Origin: Pardosa pseudoannulata
Taxonomy: Eukaryota > Arthropoda > Arachnida > Araneae > Lycosidae
Length of the DNA stretch: 64,000 nucleotides
NCBI GenBank assembly: GCA_032207245.1
Contig: CM063506.1
Span: forward strand, 12,632,439-12,696,438
Reading direction: 5' to 3'
Shown: in pieces, positions 1 through 10,279 of the stretch
Layout of the letters: the number at the start of each line of letters is the position of its first letter
Position numbering within the stretch: the stretch's first letter is position 1
Position numbers and translations under genes: made by a program
Notes under the pieces: generated by a model
Database searches by the model: none
Seen by the model: the letters and a program-made list of their open reading frames with translations, nothing else
What the model was told of the DNA's origin: nothing

Positions 1-235
1 AAGAATTGATCATTTGCTGCCAAAAAATAATTTATTGAAAATTTTAAAAAATCTGATCTTTCAAAGGCTGCTTTCGCCAAAACAAATTCGATTACCCGGT
101 CGGCAGTAAACAACATTTTAGCTGCTAAACTTTGGTCATTAAGTGTTGAAATCGGTGATGAAGAAAGAAAATGCCAGCGCTTGTCACCTTATGGGAATGT
201 GGATAAGGCTTTTCTGTTATGGATTAAAAATGCAA
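1..235 (+). pseudogene. Tigger transposase N-terminal fragment (CENP-B-like HTH), broken
   Basis: Reading this strand gives a segment with IENFKKSDLSKAAFAKTNSI, followed by an ILAAKLWSLSVEIGDEERK-like stretch and SPYGNVDKAFLLWIKNAR. This is the helix-turn-helix DNA-binding region seen at the N-terminus of Tigger/pogo and CENP-B family transposases, which binds the element's own termini. There are in-frame stops near positions 7-9 and 28-30. The frame then runs straight into terminal non-coding sequence, so the catalytic DDE domain is absent. The closely related fragment at 3003-3257 carries the same first stop, which suggests that both descend from an already broken, internally deleted element mobilised in trans. 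The family assignment rests on recognising the HTH pattern. Confidence 0.7.
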
Positions 236-340
236 GGTATATGCCCAAAAGGGTTGTATTGTTCCGCATATATGGTCACCCCTCTTATATGGTCTGATTT
301 TTCTGGACCACTGATCTGACCATATAACCGATACAGACTG
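1..340 (+). mobile_element. Tigger/pogo-type element, right part (cut by window start)
   Basis: The right terminus reads TATATGGTCA...CCGATACAGACTG and matches the inverted termini of the complete copy at 2905-3699. The rest is a decayed piece of transposase (separate entry). The base pair after the terminal ACTG is AA rather than TA, so the target duplication has mutated or this end is slightly altered. The left end lies outside the window. Confidence 0.8.
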
Positions 341-1319
341 AAGTTAGAATCCATAAAATCATGCCAACATTTCACACTATGTTTAGAATTTCAGTAATTA
401 ATAAAAAACGGTGTTTATGATGAAACCTTCTTTTCGTGTCGTATGATTATTCGTGCCTCCTCCTTTGTAAATGTATATAAAGATATCATTATAAAAAAAT
501 TACCAGAATGATATCTAATACAATTACATTATTATGTTACCTAAGATATTTCTATATGCGTAATCGTCGTAAATAAAAAATAGAAAACTAAAAAAATTTT
601 TTTTAATTACAATTTAAAATGTGATAAATTATATCCCTTACACTTATGAATTATTTAAATATTAATTAGATAATTAATTGGTTAAATTAGAAATGTTTAA
701 ATAAAATGTAAAAACCTTTCCGGAGTATTCAAAAATTTCTGCAAATTTTAGCAACTTAATTTTTTTTACAGAATTTTTCGTTATACTCGGAGTCTTTGAT
801 ATAATATTCTTAAATAATATGAGTTTTGACAAGTATATTTGATACCTTTCAAATTTTGTTATGTTGCGTTAGATAAAGTTCATTAGAATTTGTAAGTTGA
901 AAGATACAAAACATTTTCCCAGTCTTAATATGCAGCCTAAAATCAAAACTACAAGCAGAAGTTTATCTTGAATATCGCATTCTACAAGCGAAACAGTATA
1001 TTTATCGAAAATTTAATATTAATTATTTCATTAGATTTCAGAGATTGAACTATGTTTTATGCTAGTAAATAATTTAAAATTCGGGGGAAAAATTTGCTAT
1101 GAATTTTTTATAAGACTTTCAAGAAGTTTTTAATCTTGCATCAATGTAAACAACACAGTTGGTACAAGTTTATTGTAAAAGGAAGAGTTATGATTTTTTA
1201 TGAAAAAAAATTAATGATTGCTTTAAATTTAAGTATCATTATTATTTCCAATGTCGAGGATTTGATCTTTTAACTTTAGCCACTACTAAGCTGCATATAT
1301 TCATTGCTATTTTATTGTG
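341..1319. other. AT-rich sequence, nothing recognised
   Basis: I see no open frame of note, no tRNA-like boxes, no terminal repeats and no tandem structure here. Confidence 0.6.
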
Positions 1320-1324
1320 GGAGC

Positions 1325-1590
1325 ACCATATTGGTGGATAATATTTCTCCCTAGGACAACAAAAACGAACAAAGTTGTTCCCCATAATTTAAAAGCAGGG
1401 ACCAAGCTGAAGTCCCCCTAAGTTTGGCTTGCCACCTACATAGGTATCGTTCGGGAACTTGAAACCACGAAACTATTTTACGTGCTTCCACCGCCCTTTA
1501 TGAACACGACGGATCTTAGGCCAAATCAAATCTTGAACTCATAAACCTCCAGTTATGAGATAGTGGATATATTACCGCGGTTCCTCGTAT
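1325..1590 (-). repeat. Possible tRNA-related SINE or old repeat
   Basis: This is a GC-richer island. On the minus strand a B-box-like GAGTTCAAGATT lies about 40 bases after a region that could be a degenerate A box (around 1575-1545). A GC-rich body follows, ending near the CACCATATTGG motif. No second copy and no target duplication were found, so the call is weak. It could equally be a piece of a longer transposon. Confidence 0.25.
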
Positions 1591-2570
1591 TTAAGTAGAC
1601 TTTATGAAAACTTAAAGTTAAATATTTCTATTATGATTACAAAACCTGTTTTTTTTTCCAGTTATCTTTTCTGCATTCAACGGAAATAGCATATCTTTTC
1701 CAGTAAAATATCGCATTTTTGTTGTTTTTGTTGTCGCACTTAGCCCTGTTAACATTTCTTTATGCTTGTGTGAGACCACACTCAAAGACCCCCGAGAATA
1801 GTCTTTCGGAATTCGAATCGGTTCTGCGCCGTCGGAATCTCATCTGGAAGTCTTTTTGGTGGCCTGAAACTGCAAGCCAGCACAAATATGCCGATAAGTA
1901 TTATCATTTTTCCACAGTCAAAAACTGCTAAAGATAGCCGAGAGGAGAGCTCGTTCATTATTTCCATCCCCACGCGCTGCTCCGAACAAAGCTTATAAAT
2001 AGCTGATCCGCAAGACCGACATGCGACATTCATTTTGTCGCCTGGAATGAGCGACGGGCACAGAAGAAAAAGAAGTTTAAAAAAAAAAATGAATCAGAGG
2101 ATTAAAGTGCGGAACCTGTGGCGTGGGTGGCAAAGCTAACACTGAATAATAATGAGAATTTATTGCATCCATATTCCGTTCTAGGTATACTGTATGTTTT
2201 GCACATGTATATGTTTGCTTAAGTTTAACACAGCAATGCTTTAAAGCTGAAGTAAAATACCCCCCAAAGAGAAAATGATTGCTCAAGAGCAGCGCCACAG
2301 GATTGGTTCTAAAAACTTTGTGGCCCAGGACAAAAATGTATAATGTCGCCCATTCCAATCTCCAACATACATTGCTATAAAGTTTTCTCACACAGCGCGG
2401 AGTTCCTTGAACACAGATTATAAACGTAAAACTGATATTTATTTTATTCATCTAAAAAAAATTTCATAACACCGTTTACTTATTCTTACTACTACGAATT
2501 ACCTAAATAAAAAATACAGTTTTGCAAGCACTTTTATTTGTGCTAATATTGCCGCATAAAGAAACCTAAC
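1591..2570. other. Unassigned sequence with a moderately GC-rich patch (1775-2060)
   Basis: Open frames of 70 and 83 codons overlap on opposite strands around 1719-2033. Neither resembles a family I know. The patch contains a TATAAATA (1994-2001), but the nearest initiator-like TCATTTT is about 38 bases downstream, longer than usual, so I do not call a promoter. The minus frame at 2077-2451 is AT-rich and unconvincing. Confidence 0.5.
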
Positions 2571-2573
2571 CAA

Positions 2574-2890
2574 CGAGCTCTGTGGCCGAATGGTCAAAGT
2601 ACGCGATCCAGACGCGAAGTTCGTGTGTTCGATGCTCCCCATGGCGGTTGATCCAAAGTGTTGATTTTTAATTCAAAAATGTTATTTATTGTTGCCTTAT
2701 GTTCTCGAACATTCTATATATTTCTTTATTATGTAAATTAGTTATTTCTCGAATATTCTATTCGGGTATAAAAGCTGATACCCACTAATTGTAGGCAACT
2801 TCTCGATCTTGTAAAGTTGCGAGTTGCTACATAGCTTCAATAAATGCGTCTGTTAAGTTAAACGGTGTGTTCATTCGAATCTTCGTGACA
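2574..2890 (+). mobile_element. Composite element: tRNA-like head plus LTR-like body (copy 1)
   Basis: It begins CGAGCTC. Pol III-type internal promoter boxes follow: A box TGGCCGAATGG (2583-2593) and B-box-like GTTCGATGC (near 2628-2636). The body then looks like a Pol II retroelement LTR: two palindromic GAA/TTC motifs (2706-2715, 2750-2759), a TATA box GTATAAAAG (2766-2774), a polyadenylation signal AATAAA (2839-2844), and a terminus CGTGACA. Copy 2 at 43487-43796 has the same order, the same CGAGCTC start and the same CGTGACAATAT end. The tRNA-like part does not fold as a functional tRNA. It could be a SINE that took over an LTR, an LTR that contains a tRNA-like promoter, or an LTR inserted next to a tRNA-like sequence. 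Confidence 0.6.
2706..2774 (+). promoter_or_regulatory. Heat-shock-element-like palindromes upstream of a TATA box
   Basis: CGAACATTCT (2706-2715) and CGAATATTCT (2750-2759) both fit nGAAnnTTCn, the core of a heat-shock factor binding site. The second is 6 bases from GTATAAAAG (2766-2774). The homologous element at 43487-43796 keeps AGAATGTTCT directly upstream of its TATA box. The match is to a short consensus and binding is inferred. Confidence 0.4.
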
Positions 2891-2904
2891 ATATTATATA
2901 AATA

Positions 2905-3699
2905 CAGTCTGTATCGGTTATATGGTCAGCTCAGCTGTCCAGAAAAATCAGACCCTATAAGCTGGGTAACCATATATGCGGAACAATACAACCTTATTGT
3001 GCCTATACCGTGCATTTAATCCATAACAGAAGAGCCTTATCCACATTCCCATAAGGTGACAAGTTCTGACATTTTCTTTCTTGATCACCAATTTCAACAC
3101 TTGAGGACCAAAGTTTGGCAGCTAGAATGCTGTTTAATGTCGTCCGGGTAATCGAATTTGCTTTGGCGAAAGCAGCCTTTGAAAGATTAGATTTTTTAAA
3201 ATTTTCAATCAATTCATTTTTGGCAGCAAATGATCAATTCTTTCTTTTTGAAGCCATAATTAAAAAATGAACGTTCTTATTCGTGACGTAGGATCCAAAT
3301 GCAACAAAATTTTCCTTTACTCGTTTCGTCTCAATTTCAACTTAAGCAGGGAGAGATAACCAATAAACAGACAGATGTCCACCTCTTGTCAGGGGGCAAG
3401 AGAACTGAGAGAGGTGATGTCTACACAAATAAGAAAGGGGGGAAAGGGAGGGAAATAATGGCTTGAATTCAGGTCCTCTCCGATTTAACATTGACTTATT
3501 AAAAAAACAAAAAGAAAAAAAACGGAAACTTGTTGAAAACATGAAACTGACCATATAATTGGTAACAAGAAAAAAAAATGACTGTGTAAGCGGTGCACTT
3601 TAACGCATGTTTCCTATTAAGTTAGACTAGACTTTAGAAAACTGACCATATAAGCGGGGTGACCTTATTAGCGGGTGACCATATAGCCGGTACTGACTG
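2905..3699 (-). mobile_element. Tigger/pogo-type non-autonomous element, complete, with TA duplication
   Basis: The left end is CAGTCTGTATCGGTTATATG and the right end, inverted, is CAGTCAGTACCGGCTATATG. Both are flanked by TA (2903-2904, 3700-3701). Terminal CAGT and a TA target duplication are the hallmarks of Tc1/mariner-pogo-Tigger elements. Subterminal repeats of the TATATGGTCA/TGACCATATA type recur at both ends (for example 2920, 3548, 3643, 3679) and may be transposase binding sites. The interior holds only an N-terminal transposase fragment at 3003-3257 and its upstream leader. At 795 bp it is far too short for an autonomous member. Confidence 0.88.
3003..3257 (-). pseudogene. Tigger transposase N-terminal HTH fragment, broken
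   Basis: It starts at an ATG whose complement is at 3255-3257 with MASKRKN, and an in-frame TGA follows. The frame reopens as ELIENFKKSNLSKAAFAK and continues through ILAAKLW and SPYGNVDKALLLWIK before joining the left terminal region. This is the CENP-B/pogo-type DNA-binding head of about 80 residues; the second HTH and the DDE catalytic domain are missing. An internal deletion joined residue ~80 directly to the 3' terminal sequence. Compared with the fragment at 1-235 it is roughly 85-90% identical by eye, so the two are separate insertions of the same deleted master element. Product non-functional. Confidence 0.75.
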
Positions 3700-3701
3700 T
3701 A

Positions 3702-3956
3702 GTATTAGCACAAATAAAAGTATAATATATTCTTATAAAACAGAATATATTCACTATTTTTTCTTTTATAATAAGACAGTGAAAATTCTAACAAAAGAAG
3801 TATACCTGCCTTTGTTCTGTTATAGACTTGTTGCAGCAAATCTCTACGCAGTACAATCTTTCTTAAAAAATACATACTAATAAGGGACACACATTAATCG
3901 CACTGATTAACATTTCAATTAAGTCTAATTAAAAAAATAAAGCAAATATTTTTCAG
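3702..3956. other. AT-rich spacer
   Basis: Nothing recognised except a pyrimidine-containing run ending TTTTTCAG (3949-3956), which is the possible splice acceptor of the next entry. Confidence 0.5.
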
Positions 3957-4093
3957 GCAGAAAGTATTCTCCAAGTTCGAACCGATATGCTGCCCTATAT
4001 AATTTGCCGCCTCGATCGGGGGTTAAGGTCTGTGCCTTAGATCCGCTTCGGAAGGCCAGCTCTAGTAGTTTTGCAATATTAGACAAAACATAA
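3957..4093 (+). CDS. Possible 3'-terminal coding exon of an unknown gene
   Basis: An acceptor-like ATTTTTCAG (to 3956) precedes a 44-codon open segment that starts in phase (two bases complete a split codon) and ends with TAA at 4091-4093. It reads RKYSPSSNRYAALYNLPPRS, then GVKVCALDPLRKASSSSFAI and LDKT. Base composition is clearly richer in GC than its flanks, and the residues are of mixed type, unlike the AT-driven frames elsewhere. I do not recognise the protein. No upstream exon can be tied to it within the window, and no clear AATAAA was placed just downstream. The opposite strand is also open across this stretch (3925-4122), which weakens the case. It may be an old transposon piece. 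Confidence 0.22.
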
Positions 4094-5580
4094 AATGCCT
4101 CTACTCCTCTTCCCTCCTCCAACGCATTTTATTACAAAAGTTTCTTAAAGGATGCGGACTGTTGTGAAAACAGCGTATAAGAATAAAATAAATAATTAGT
4201 TTAGGAGTCTCAAAAACTTTCCAAACACTGATTACTAATTCTTATACCCATGAATTGCTTAAACAAAAATTAAATTTTGTTAAATTAAGACGAAATTTTC
4301 ACTGTATGTACGATGGTTAATTAAAAGGTAGGGTTCTAAAATCAAAAGTAAAACATGTGAATTTTATTTTATATAATCAAGGCAGATAATTGATAGTACA
4401 TACATTAGAGTTTTTCTTATATAGCCAGTTTAAGCAATTGTCCCTTCGTGAGAAGAGTATGTATGTCCCTTCCAGATAAAAATACTGTCTTTGCATATTC
4501 ACCTACATGTTTGTGAACTCATTTGAAACAAACCGTCGGAGTTCGAGGTGCTCATTCAAGAAAAAATGTAAATACTGAGAGTGAAAAAAGAAATGCTGAG
4601 AGCTGAGAAATTGGAGCGAGATCCGAGCTATAGGGAGTTTAGCCAACGATGTCTCAGTAAAACTACTTCAACTGCCTGGTAGTCTTCTGGGGTGTATATT
4701 TAGACATTTTTCTTCGAGATGATGGTTAAACTAGATTATCTAAGAAAAACCCTACCAGCTGCCCGTTATTTTTGTTACAAGGACATAAATAATTTTTTTC
4801 ATTGGAAAATAAATTTCGTTCTTAGAAAACATAAAAATTCTACAAAGTATTTTTTAGCTGTGTTTAAAAAGTATGCTAAACATTAATAGGCTAACTCAAC
4901 AAACAAAGCCACATTCTCCCATTGCTGCTATATGCAGTTTATGGAGCTGCATTGGGCGCTATTTGCAGATATGTTTCTTTTCCTCTGTTACATTTATTTA
5001 TTTTCCTCTACTGTAATCGACCTTGTGAAGGAACTAAAGGTTTAAGTTGAAGAGAACAGGGAATGCAACGACCTCGGTGATGCCAAATCTATGCTCCCCG
5101 AGCTGCCAGCTGAGTTTAAGAGCACTGTTACACCGAAGCGACATAGACTGCCATCCTGACATGATATCCACAATCTAGAAGTGGCAGTTATATTTTGAAA
5201 ACCCTTTGTGTGTGGTCTCTCGGGAGTCTAGAGAGAAAAAAAATGTCCCATGAGGTGTAAAGAGAACTGGCTTATAAACTCAGGTGATAAAAAAACTACT
5301 TAGTAGCAGGAAACTGCTTCCCTTTAAGGTGCTTTTATTTTTGTTCATTCTTTGCATAGGGGTAGAATTCTCATGTTTCAAAAAAATTAAATTAAAACTT
5401 TATAAAATAACAAGTATTATATTTCTTTCCTTGCAAAAATTGCTTATGGTTTCTTTGAACTTTATAGAAGTATCATTGTCAATCTGTTCCTGAAAGCACG
5501 CCCCGATTAGGACTATTCGGGGAACTAGGCATCTTCTTACCTCTAACCTACTGTTAATTCAATGTATGGAAGGGGTGGTA
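4094..5580. other. Unassigned sequence, GC-richer patch at 4900-5240
   Basis: No structure at 4094-4500. The patch 5060-5160 can be read as a short open piece (DAKSMLPELPAEFKSTVTPK) but lacks clear splice signals or a family match. No terminal repeats seen. Confidence 0.45.
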
Positions 5581-6293
5581 CAGGGCCTTATTAAAGCACG
5601 GGCCAACTGGGCCTAGGCCCTGGGCTCCCTAAAACTGGGTACTTAATTATTAAATTTTAAATAATTTAATAAACAAAATTTGAAAATGTTTTTTGTTAAT
5701 TCTTCAAGTAATATATCATGAAACCTTATTCAGAAATTAAATAAAAACTGTTAAAATGTTGACAGTTATTACATTCAACATTTATAATATGAATCATTAA
5801 GAAAATAATTTACAAAATATTAAAAGAAAAAAACATTTATCTTACATATTATATAAAATAAATTAGTAATAAATTAAAAATTTCGGCCAGTTATAAAGAA
5901 ATATTAGCACTTTTTATTATATTTTGAAACTTAGATACAATTGTTATTTGCTGAAGAATTTTACTATTTTATTATTTTTTTCTCTTATTAATTTTGTCAT
6001 AAAATCTACGAATAGCTATTATTTGAAATCTTACCTATGCTATTTTATTTTATTTTTTATATAAAAACTTAATTGCAAGTGTTACAGTTTACATCCTTGA
6101 GGATATACAGATTTTTAGCATTCGACTGTACTACAAAGGTATGTAAACACAAAAAATTAATATAAACTTTCCTCCAAAAATATTCGTTTGTATCCTCTTT
6201 TATAAACTAATTTTTTTTTGCCTTGAAAGGAGGGTATGGAGGGCTCGAAAGACTATCAGGTCCTAAGTCCAACTTTGCCTTGATCGGACCCTG
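5581..6293. mobile_element. hAT-type non-autonomous element, copy 1
   Basis: The ends are CAGGGCCTTATTAAAGCACG and, inverted, CAGGGTCCGATCAAGGCAAA, followed inside by GGGCC/GGACC motifs. It is 713 bp and AT-rich inside, with no transposase. The flanking octamers GGGTGGTA and GGATGGTG agree at 6 of 8 positions, as expected for an aged 8 bp hAT duplication. It is an inverted copy of 15254-15959, whose duplication is perfect. Confidence 0.8.
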
Positions 6294-6385
6294 GGATGGT
6301 GATAAAAAACAATAATGTTACCCTTAATTTCACACAGTACATATATAACGCATAAATTTTTTTTATATTTCATTTACATCTTCGG

Positions 6386-6700
6386 TATATAGTTTCTTCA
6401 TTAAAAATTTTTCTAAAATATCACGAGGAAAAAAATGAAATGAGATTTGGAGCCGTGCGATCTCGGAGGGGGGGGGAGACGTTTTTTGATAATTTCCACT
6501 TTTCGTTCATGAACATATTTTTGTTTAGTATTGACATTTTATATTAAATTACACAGCAACAATTTTATACAGTATCTAAATAATTATGGGATATAATACA
6601 GTTTAGAATATAGTTTCTTCATTAAAAATTTTTCTAAAATATCCCGAGGAAAAAAATGAAATGAGATTTGGAGCCGTGCGATCTCGGAAGTGGGGGGGGG
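6386..6700. repeat. Direct repeat, two copies about 220 bp apart
   Basis: The segment ATAGTTTCTTCATTAAAAAT ... GAGCCGTGCGATCTCGGA occurs at about 6388-6468 and again at about 6609-6689 with only one or two changes. Each copy is followed by a G-run. The second copy abuts the SINE fragment. Confidence 0.75.
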
Positions 6701-6703
6701 ATT

Positions 6704-6786
6704 GGTTGGGAACACTACGGTCTACTTTTTTGCAACACAAGGGCTAATGAGACCGGGACCTACAGCTTAAAGCCGATTCCAAACGG
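6704..6786 (-). repeat. SINE family A fragment (3' part only)
   Basis: CACTACGGTCTAC, GCAACACAAGGGCTAATGAG and ACCGGGACCTACAGCTTAAA are the reverse complement of the 3' half of the SINE at 8480-8655. The tRNA-like head is missing. Confidence 0.75.
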
Positions 6787-6790
6787 CATT

Positions 6791-7150
6791 AACGCCAATA
6801 AACTGTTGTCTGTTACTTAAATTAGAAGCCTCGCCTGAGGATCAGGTGAGCGAGAGGGGTTAAAAGCCTAAAGCCAACCGGATATCTATTGTCTACCTCA
6901 TTCAGAGTAAACATTTTCCCCTTTTACAATTTTTGAATGAAACAGTTGGTGTCCTGAAACATGAAATATTCTTTTGTGCTTCTAAGAAGTACAGTCTATT
7001 GACCTTTTGAGATTCGTATTCTAAACTTATTCTTATGAGTAACTTTGGTTACGGGGACTGGATTAGCAAAATTAAATTGTGTTTTACAAATCTATTTAAA
7101 AATTGAACGTTATTTGCAATATAGTTATGTGAAAGTACTGACAAATTCAG
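6791..7150. other. Spacer, nothing recognised
   Basis: A small GC-rich patch with an inverted pair, GCCTGAGGATCAGGTG (near 6832-6848), lies next to the SINE fragment. No family is evident. Confidence 0.4.
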
Positions 7151-10035
7151 GGAGAAATATTAATAATTTTTAAAGTTTTAAACTATTAATTGCTTCAAAA
7201 GGGACTTAAATGAAAATATTCCATGCATTTGCTTTTATGTATATAAGGGTAATATTTTTATAAGATACTTTTTCGGTCTTAAAATGAAACATATATTGTC
7301 TTAAGCATTCGCTAGAAATATATTTAGAAAAAATAGTAAGAGTTAATAAAATATCTATTTTTCCAGTACAATACATGTATAATAATTATTTTAATTTCAA
7401 TAAGAATAGATTTTTTCTTTTCGACATACGTTAAGACGTAGACGGAGACGTACCTGGATACTTGGCATATAGGAGCTAGTAGCTCTATATCCATTGTATA
7501 TATTTAAATATGTGTCCACATTAATATGTTAACTCTAACTAAATCTTCCTTTATATACTTATAATGTAAATTTTCTTTAAATTTCAATGTGTGTAAATGT
7601 GTGTAATTTTAAATGTATGTAATCGTTAGAAATGTATTTGCGATGGTTAAAGTGCTTATAAAATCCGAAAATGTTTGTTTCAAAAAGAGTTTCAAGCAGT
7701 TATATATAATAACTAATTTGTCTACTGTGGTAATAGTTATAAAATTATAAAATGCTGGATATTAAAATACCCTCTTTGTTTTTTATTTTTAGTTACATTT
7801 CAAGATTTCGAAATTTCAGACAGATTTCATCTAGTTGAATGCATGTATTTGTATAACTTATAAACTATACTGAGAAGTACATTGGTGAGTGTAGCAACTA
7901 ACTATAACAAAGCTAGAAGGTTGAAACTGTAAAATTTATAATAAAGACTATTTATCTCTCAAGAGCAGTCTATTTGATTAATTTATAACTCATATACACT
8001 AAAGTACAAATAAGTCATTTTTAATTTTAATTAATGGCAAATTTTAGTTACATCACATACAACAATAAAAATATTACTATTCACTATCATTGATTTTAAG
8101 TTTCAATATTTTTTTAAATGTAGAAATTCGAATAGAATAAGTATATTACACTGGATTGATTGTTCTATATTGTGTATTTCTACGTTCTTCTATTATAGGC
8201 TGAAAGTTTGGTTTTAATAATCTTTTTAATTAATAGTTTTAAAAGTTTGAAGTTATTAAATACTTCAAAATGAACAGTAATGAAAATATTCCATGTGAGC
8301 CGCTTTTACGTATATTAAGGTTATTTTATATATGGAATACCCTTTTGTCATTAGAATAAAACTCATATGTTATCGTATGCATTAATTGGAAATATAGTTA
8401 GGAAAAATAATAATAGTTAAAGTAGGCATTTTTCCCTTATAAAATATGCATAACAATTCTTCTAATTTCACTAAGAGTAGGCCGAATGATGGCCGATTGG
8501 TTAGGGTGCTGGCCTTCGGTACCGGAGTTCGTGGGTTCGAATCCCACAGTGGCATGGATGTTCGTAGCAGTTCGGATTCGGCTTTAAGCTGTAGATCCCG
8601 GTCTCATTAGCCCTCGTGTTGCAAAAAGTAGACCGTAGCACTTCAAACCAAAAACCACTAAGAATAAATTTTTGCTGATCGAAATATATTAATTTTAACT
8701 AAACTTTACCTTTATACTCTATAAAGAAACTCATCTACGAATTTCGAAGGTATATGATCGATAGAAATTGGCTTGGGGTATATGAATTGCCTAGACAATT
8801 CAAAAATGTTTCAATAATTATTTAAAATAGTTATAAGTATTAACTGCATTGTCTGTTGCGGTAATAATTATTAAATTATAAGGTGGGTTGTAAAACACTC
8901 TCATTTCTCTTTATTCTTAGTTATATTTCACAATTCAGTAAGATAGCAATAAAGAACTTTTCAATTAAAGAACAAAATATATAAATTCAGAATTACAAAT
9001 ATCAAATTCAATTAAAGAACTTTGCAAATTTCATCTAGCTGAGCGTATGCATTTATATAACTTATAAACTATACTGAGAAATAAATCTGTAAATGTAGTA
9101 ACATAACTGTAACAAATTTAAAAGGTTAACATATTAATGATAACAATAAAAATTATTTATTCTTTAAGAGTGGTGCATTTAATCAATTTATAACTCATCT
9201 ACAATAAAATACAAAGAACTCATTTCAGCTTTGAATTTTAATTGCTGGTTAATGTAGGTGTGTTAAATACAACAATGAAGATATTATTTACTCTCATTGA
9301 TTTAAAACTATTTTAAATGCAGAAAACCGAATAGAATAAATATACATTATTTCAGTTGTCCTGTGTAGAGTATTTCTACATTCTTCTTTAATGGGCTGAA
9401 AGTTTGGTTTTGAAAATCGTTTTAAACAATCATTTTACAAGTTTTTAAAATAATAATTTTAAAAGTTTTAAATTTTTAATTGCTTCAAAGGAAATATTGC
9501 TGAAAATGTTCCATGAGCATCGCTTTTGCCAATAATAGGGTCATTACGTAATCAAAGGTAATTTTTATTCATAAGATAACTTTCTGTCTTAGAATAAAAC
9601 TTATATGTATATGCTATCCTAAGCATTCTCTGAAAATATAGCTGAAAAAATAATATCTTATAATAAATAATACCCATTTTCTCGTACAAAATATGTAAAC
9701 AATTATTTTAATTTCGATAAGAATAAATTTATACTGTTCGAAATATGATAATTTTAACTAACTCTTATTTTATATCCAACAAAGTAAATTGTCGAAGACA
9801 TATGACAATTAGAAAGGCAACTGGAGTGTTTTAAATACTTATAAAGTTGAAAATTTTTTGTTTTGAAAAATTGTCAGAGTAGTTATTTGTTATAACTGAA
9901 TTATCTATTTTGGTGATAATTATATTAAACACAAGATGATGAAAATTAAACCACCTTTGATCCTTATTCTAATTATATTTCACAATTCAATGGGATAAAA
10001 ATATTAAATTTTCAATCAAGTTTCATCCGAATGAA
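7150..10035 (+). repeat. ~1.03 kb tandem repeat, about 2.6 units
   Basis: Landmarks recur in order: AGTTTTAAA...ATTGCTTCAAA near 7170, 8232 and 9462; GAAAATATTCCATG or similar near 7211, 8282 and 9503; and GGCTGAAAGTTTGGTTTT near 8198 and 9393. Removing the 187 bp SINE insertion in the second unit gives spacings of about 1.0-1.07 kb. Units are diverged (perhaps 75-85% by eye) and have no long open frame. The same unit occurs at 28.9-30.96 kb and, shortened and inverted, in the 22.85-26.1 kb array. Confidence 0.8.
8480..8655 (+). mobile_element. tRNA-derived SINE (family A), full length with target duplication
   Basis: The head has A box TGGCCGATTGGTTAGGGTGC (from 8490) and B box GGTTCGAATCC (8533-8543). 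The body continues with GGCATGGATGTTCGTAGCAG, GTCTCATTAGCCCTCGTGTT and GCAAAAAGTAGACCGTAGCA. The flanks CACTAAGAGTA (8469-8479) and CACTAAGAATA (8656-8666) form an 11 bp duplication with one change, the mark of LINE-assisted insertion. The target was one unit of the tandem repeat. This is the best reference copy of the family; others lie at 6704, 19314, 26346 and 45141. Confidence 0.9.
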
Positions 10036-10279
10036 CATTCCACTGCAGTATTGACTTGGAATTTTCAATTACGATAAGTAAATAAAAGATAAATACCTAT
10101 GGCTCTTTATTCTTGTGTATAGAAGCTGAAAATAACTATCAGTTCTGCACTATTTATTGAAGAGATTTGATGCTGTATCAGGAAAACATCAGTAGAAATA
10201 ATATTTGTTTAAGTGGTAAAGTTATAAAATCCCATTCATTACATTTCTTTGTTGAAATGTTTTACCTTTTACTTTTGCA

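Noticed and set aside
1994..2040. TATAAATA with a downstream TCATTTT as a core promoter
   Set aside because: The spacing (about 38 bases) is longer than usual, no supported gene follows, and TATA-like words are common in AT-rich DNA.
8480..8555. Functional tRNA gene
   Set aside because: It is the head of a SINE with a target duplication and further copies in the window.
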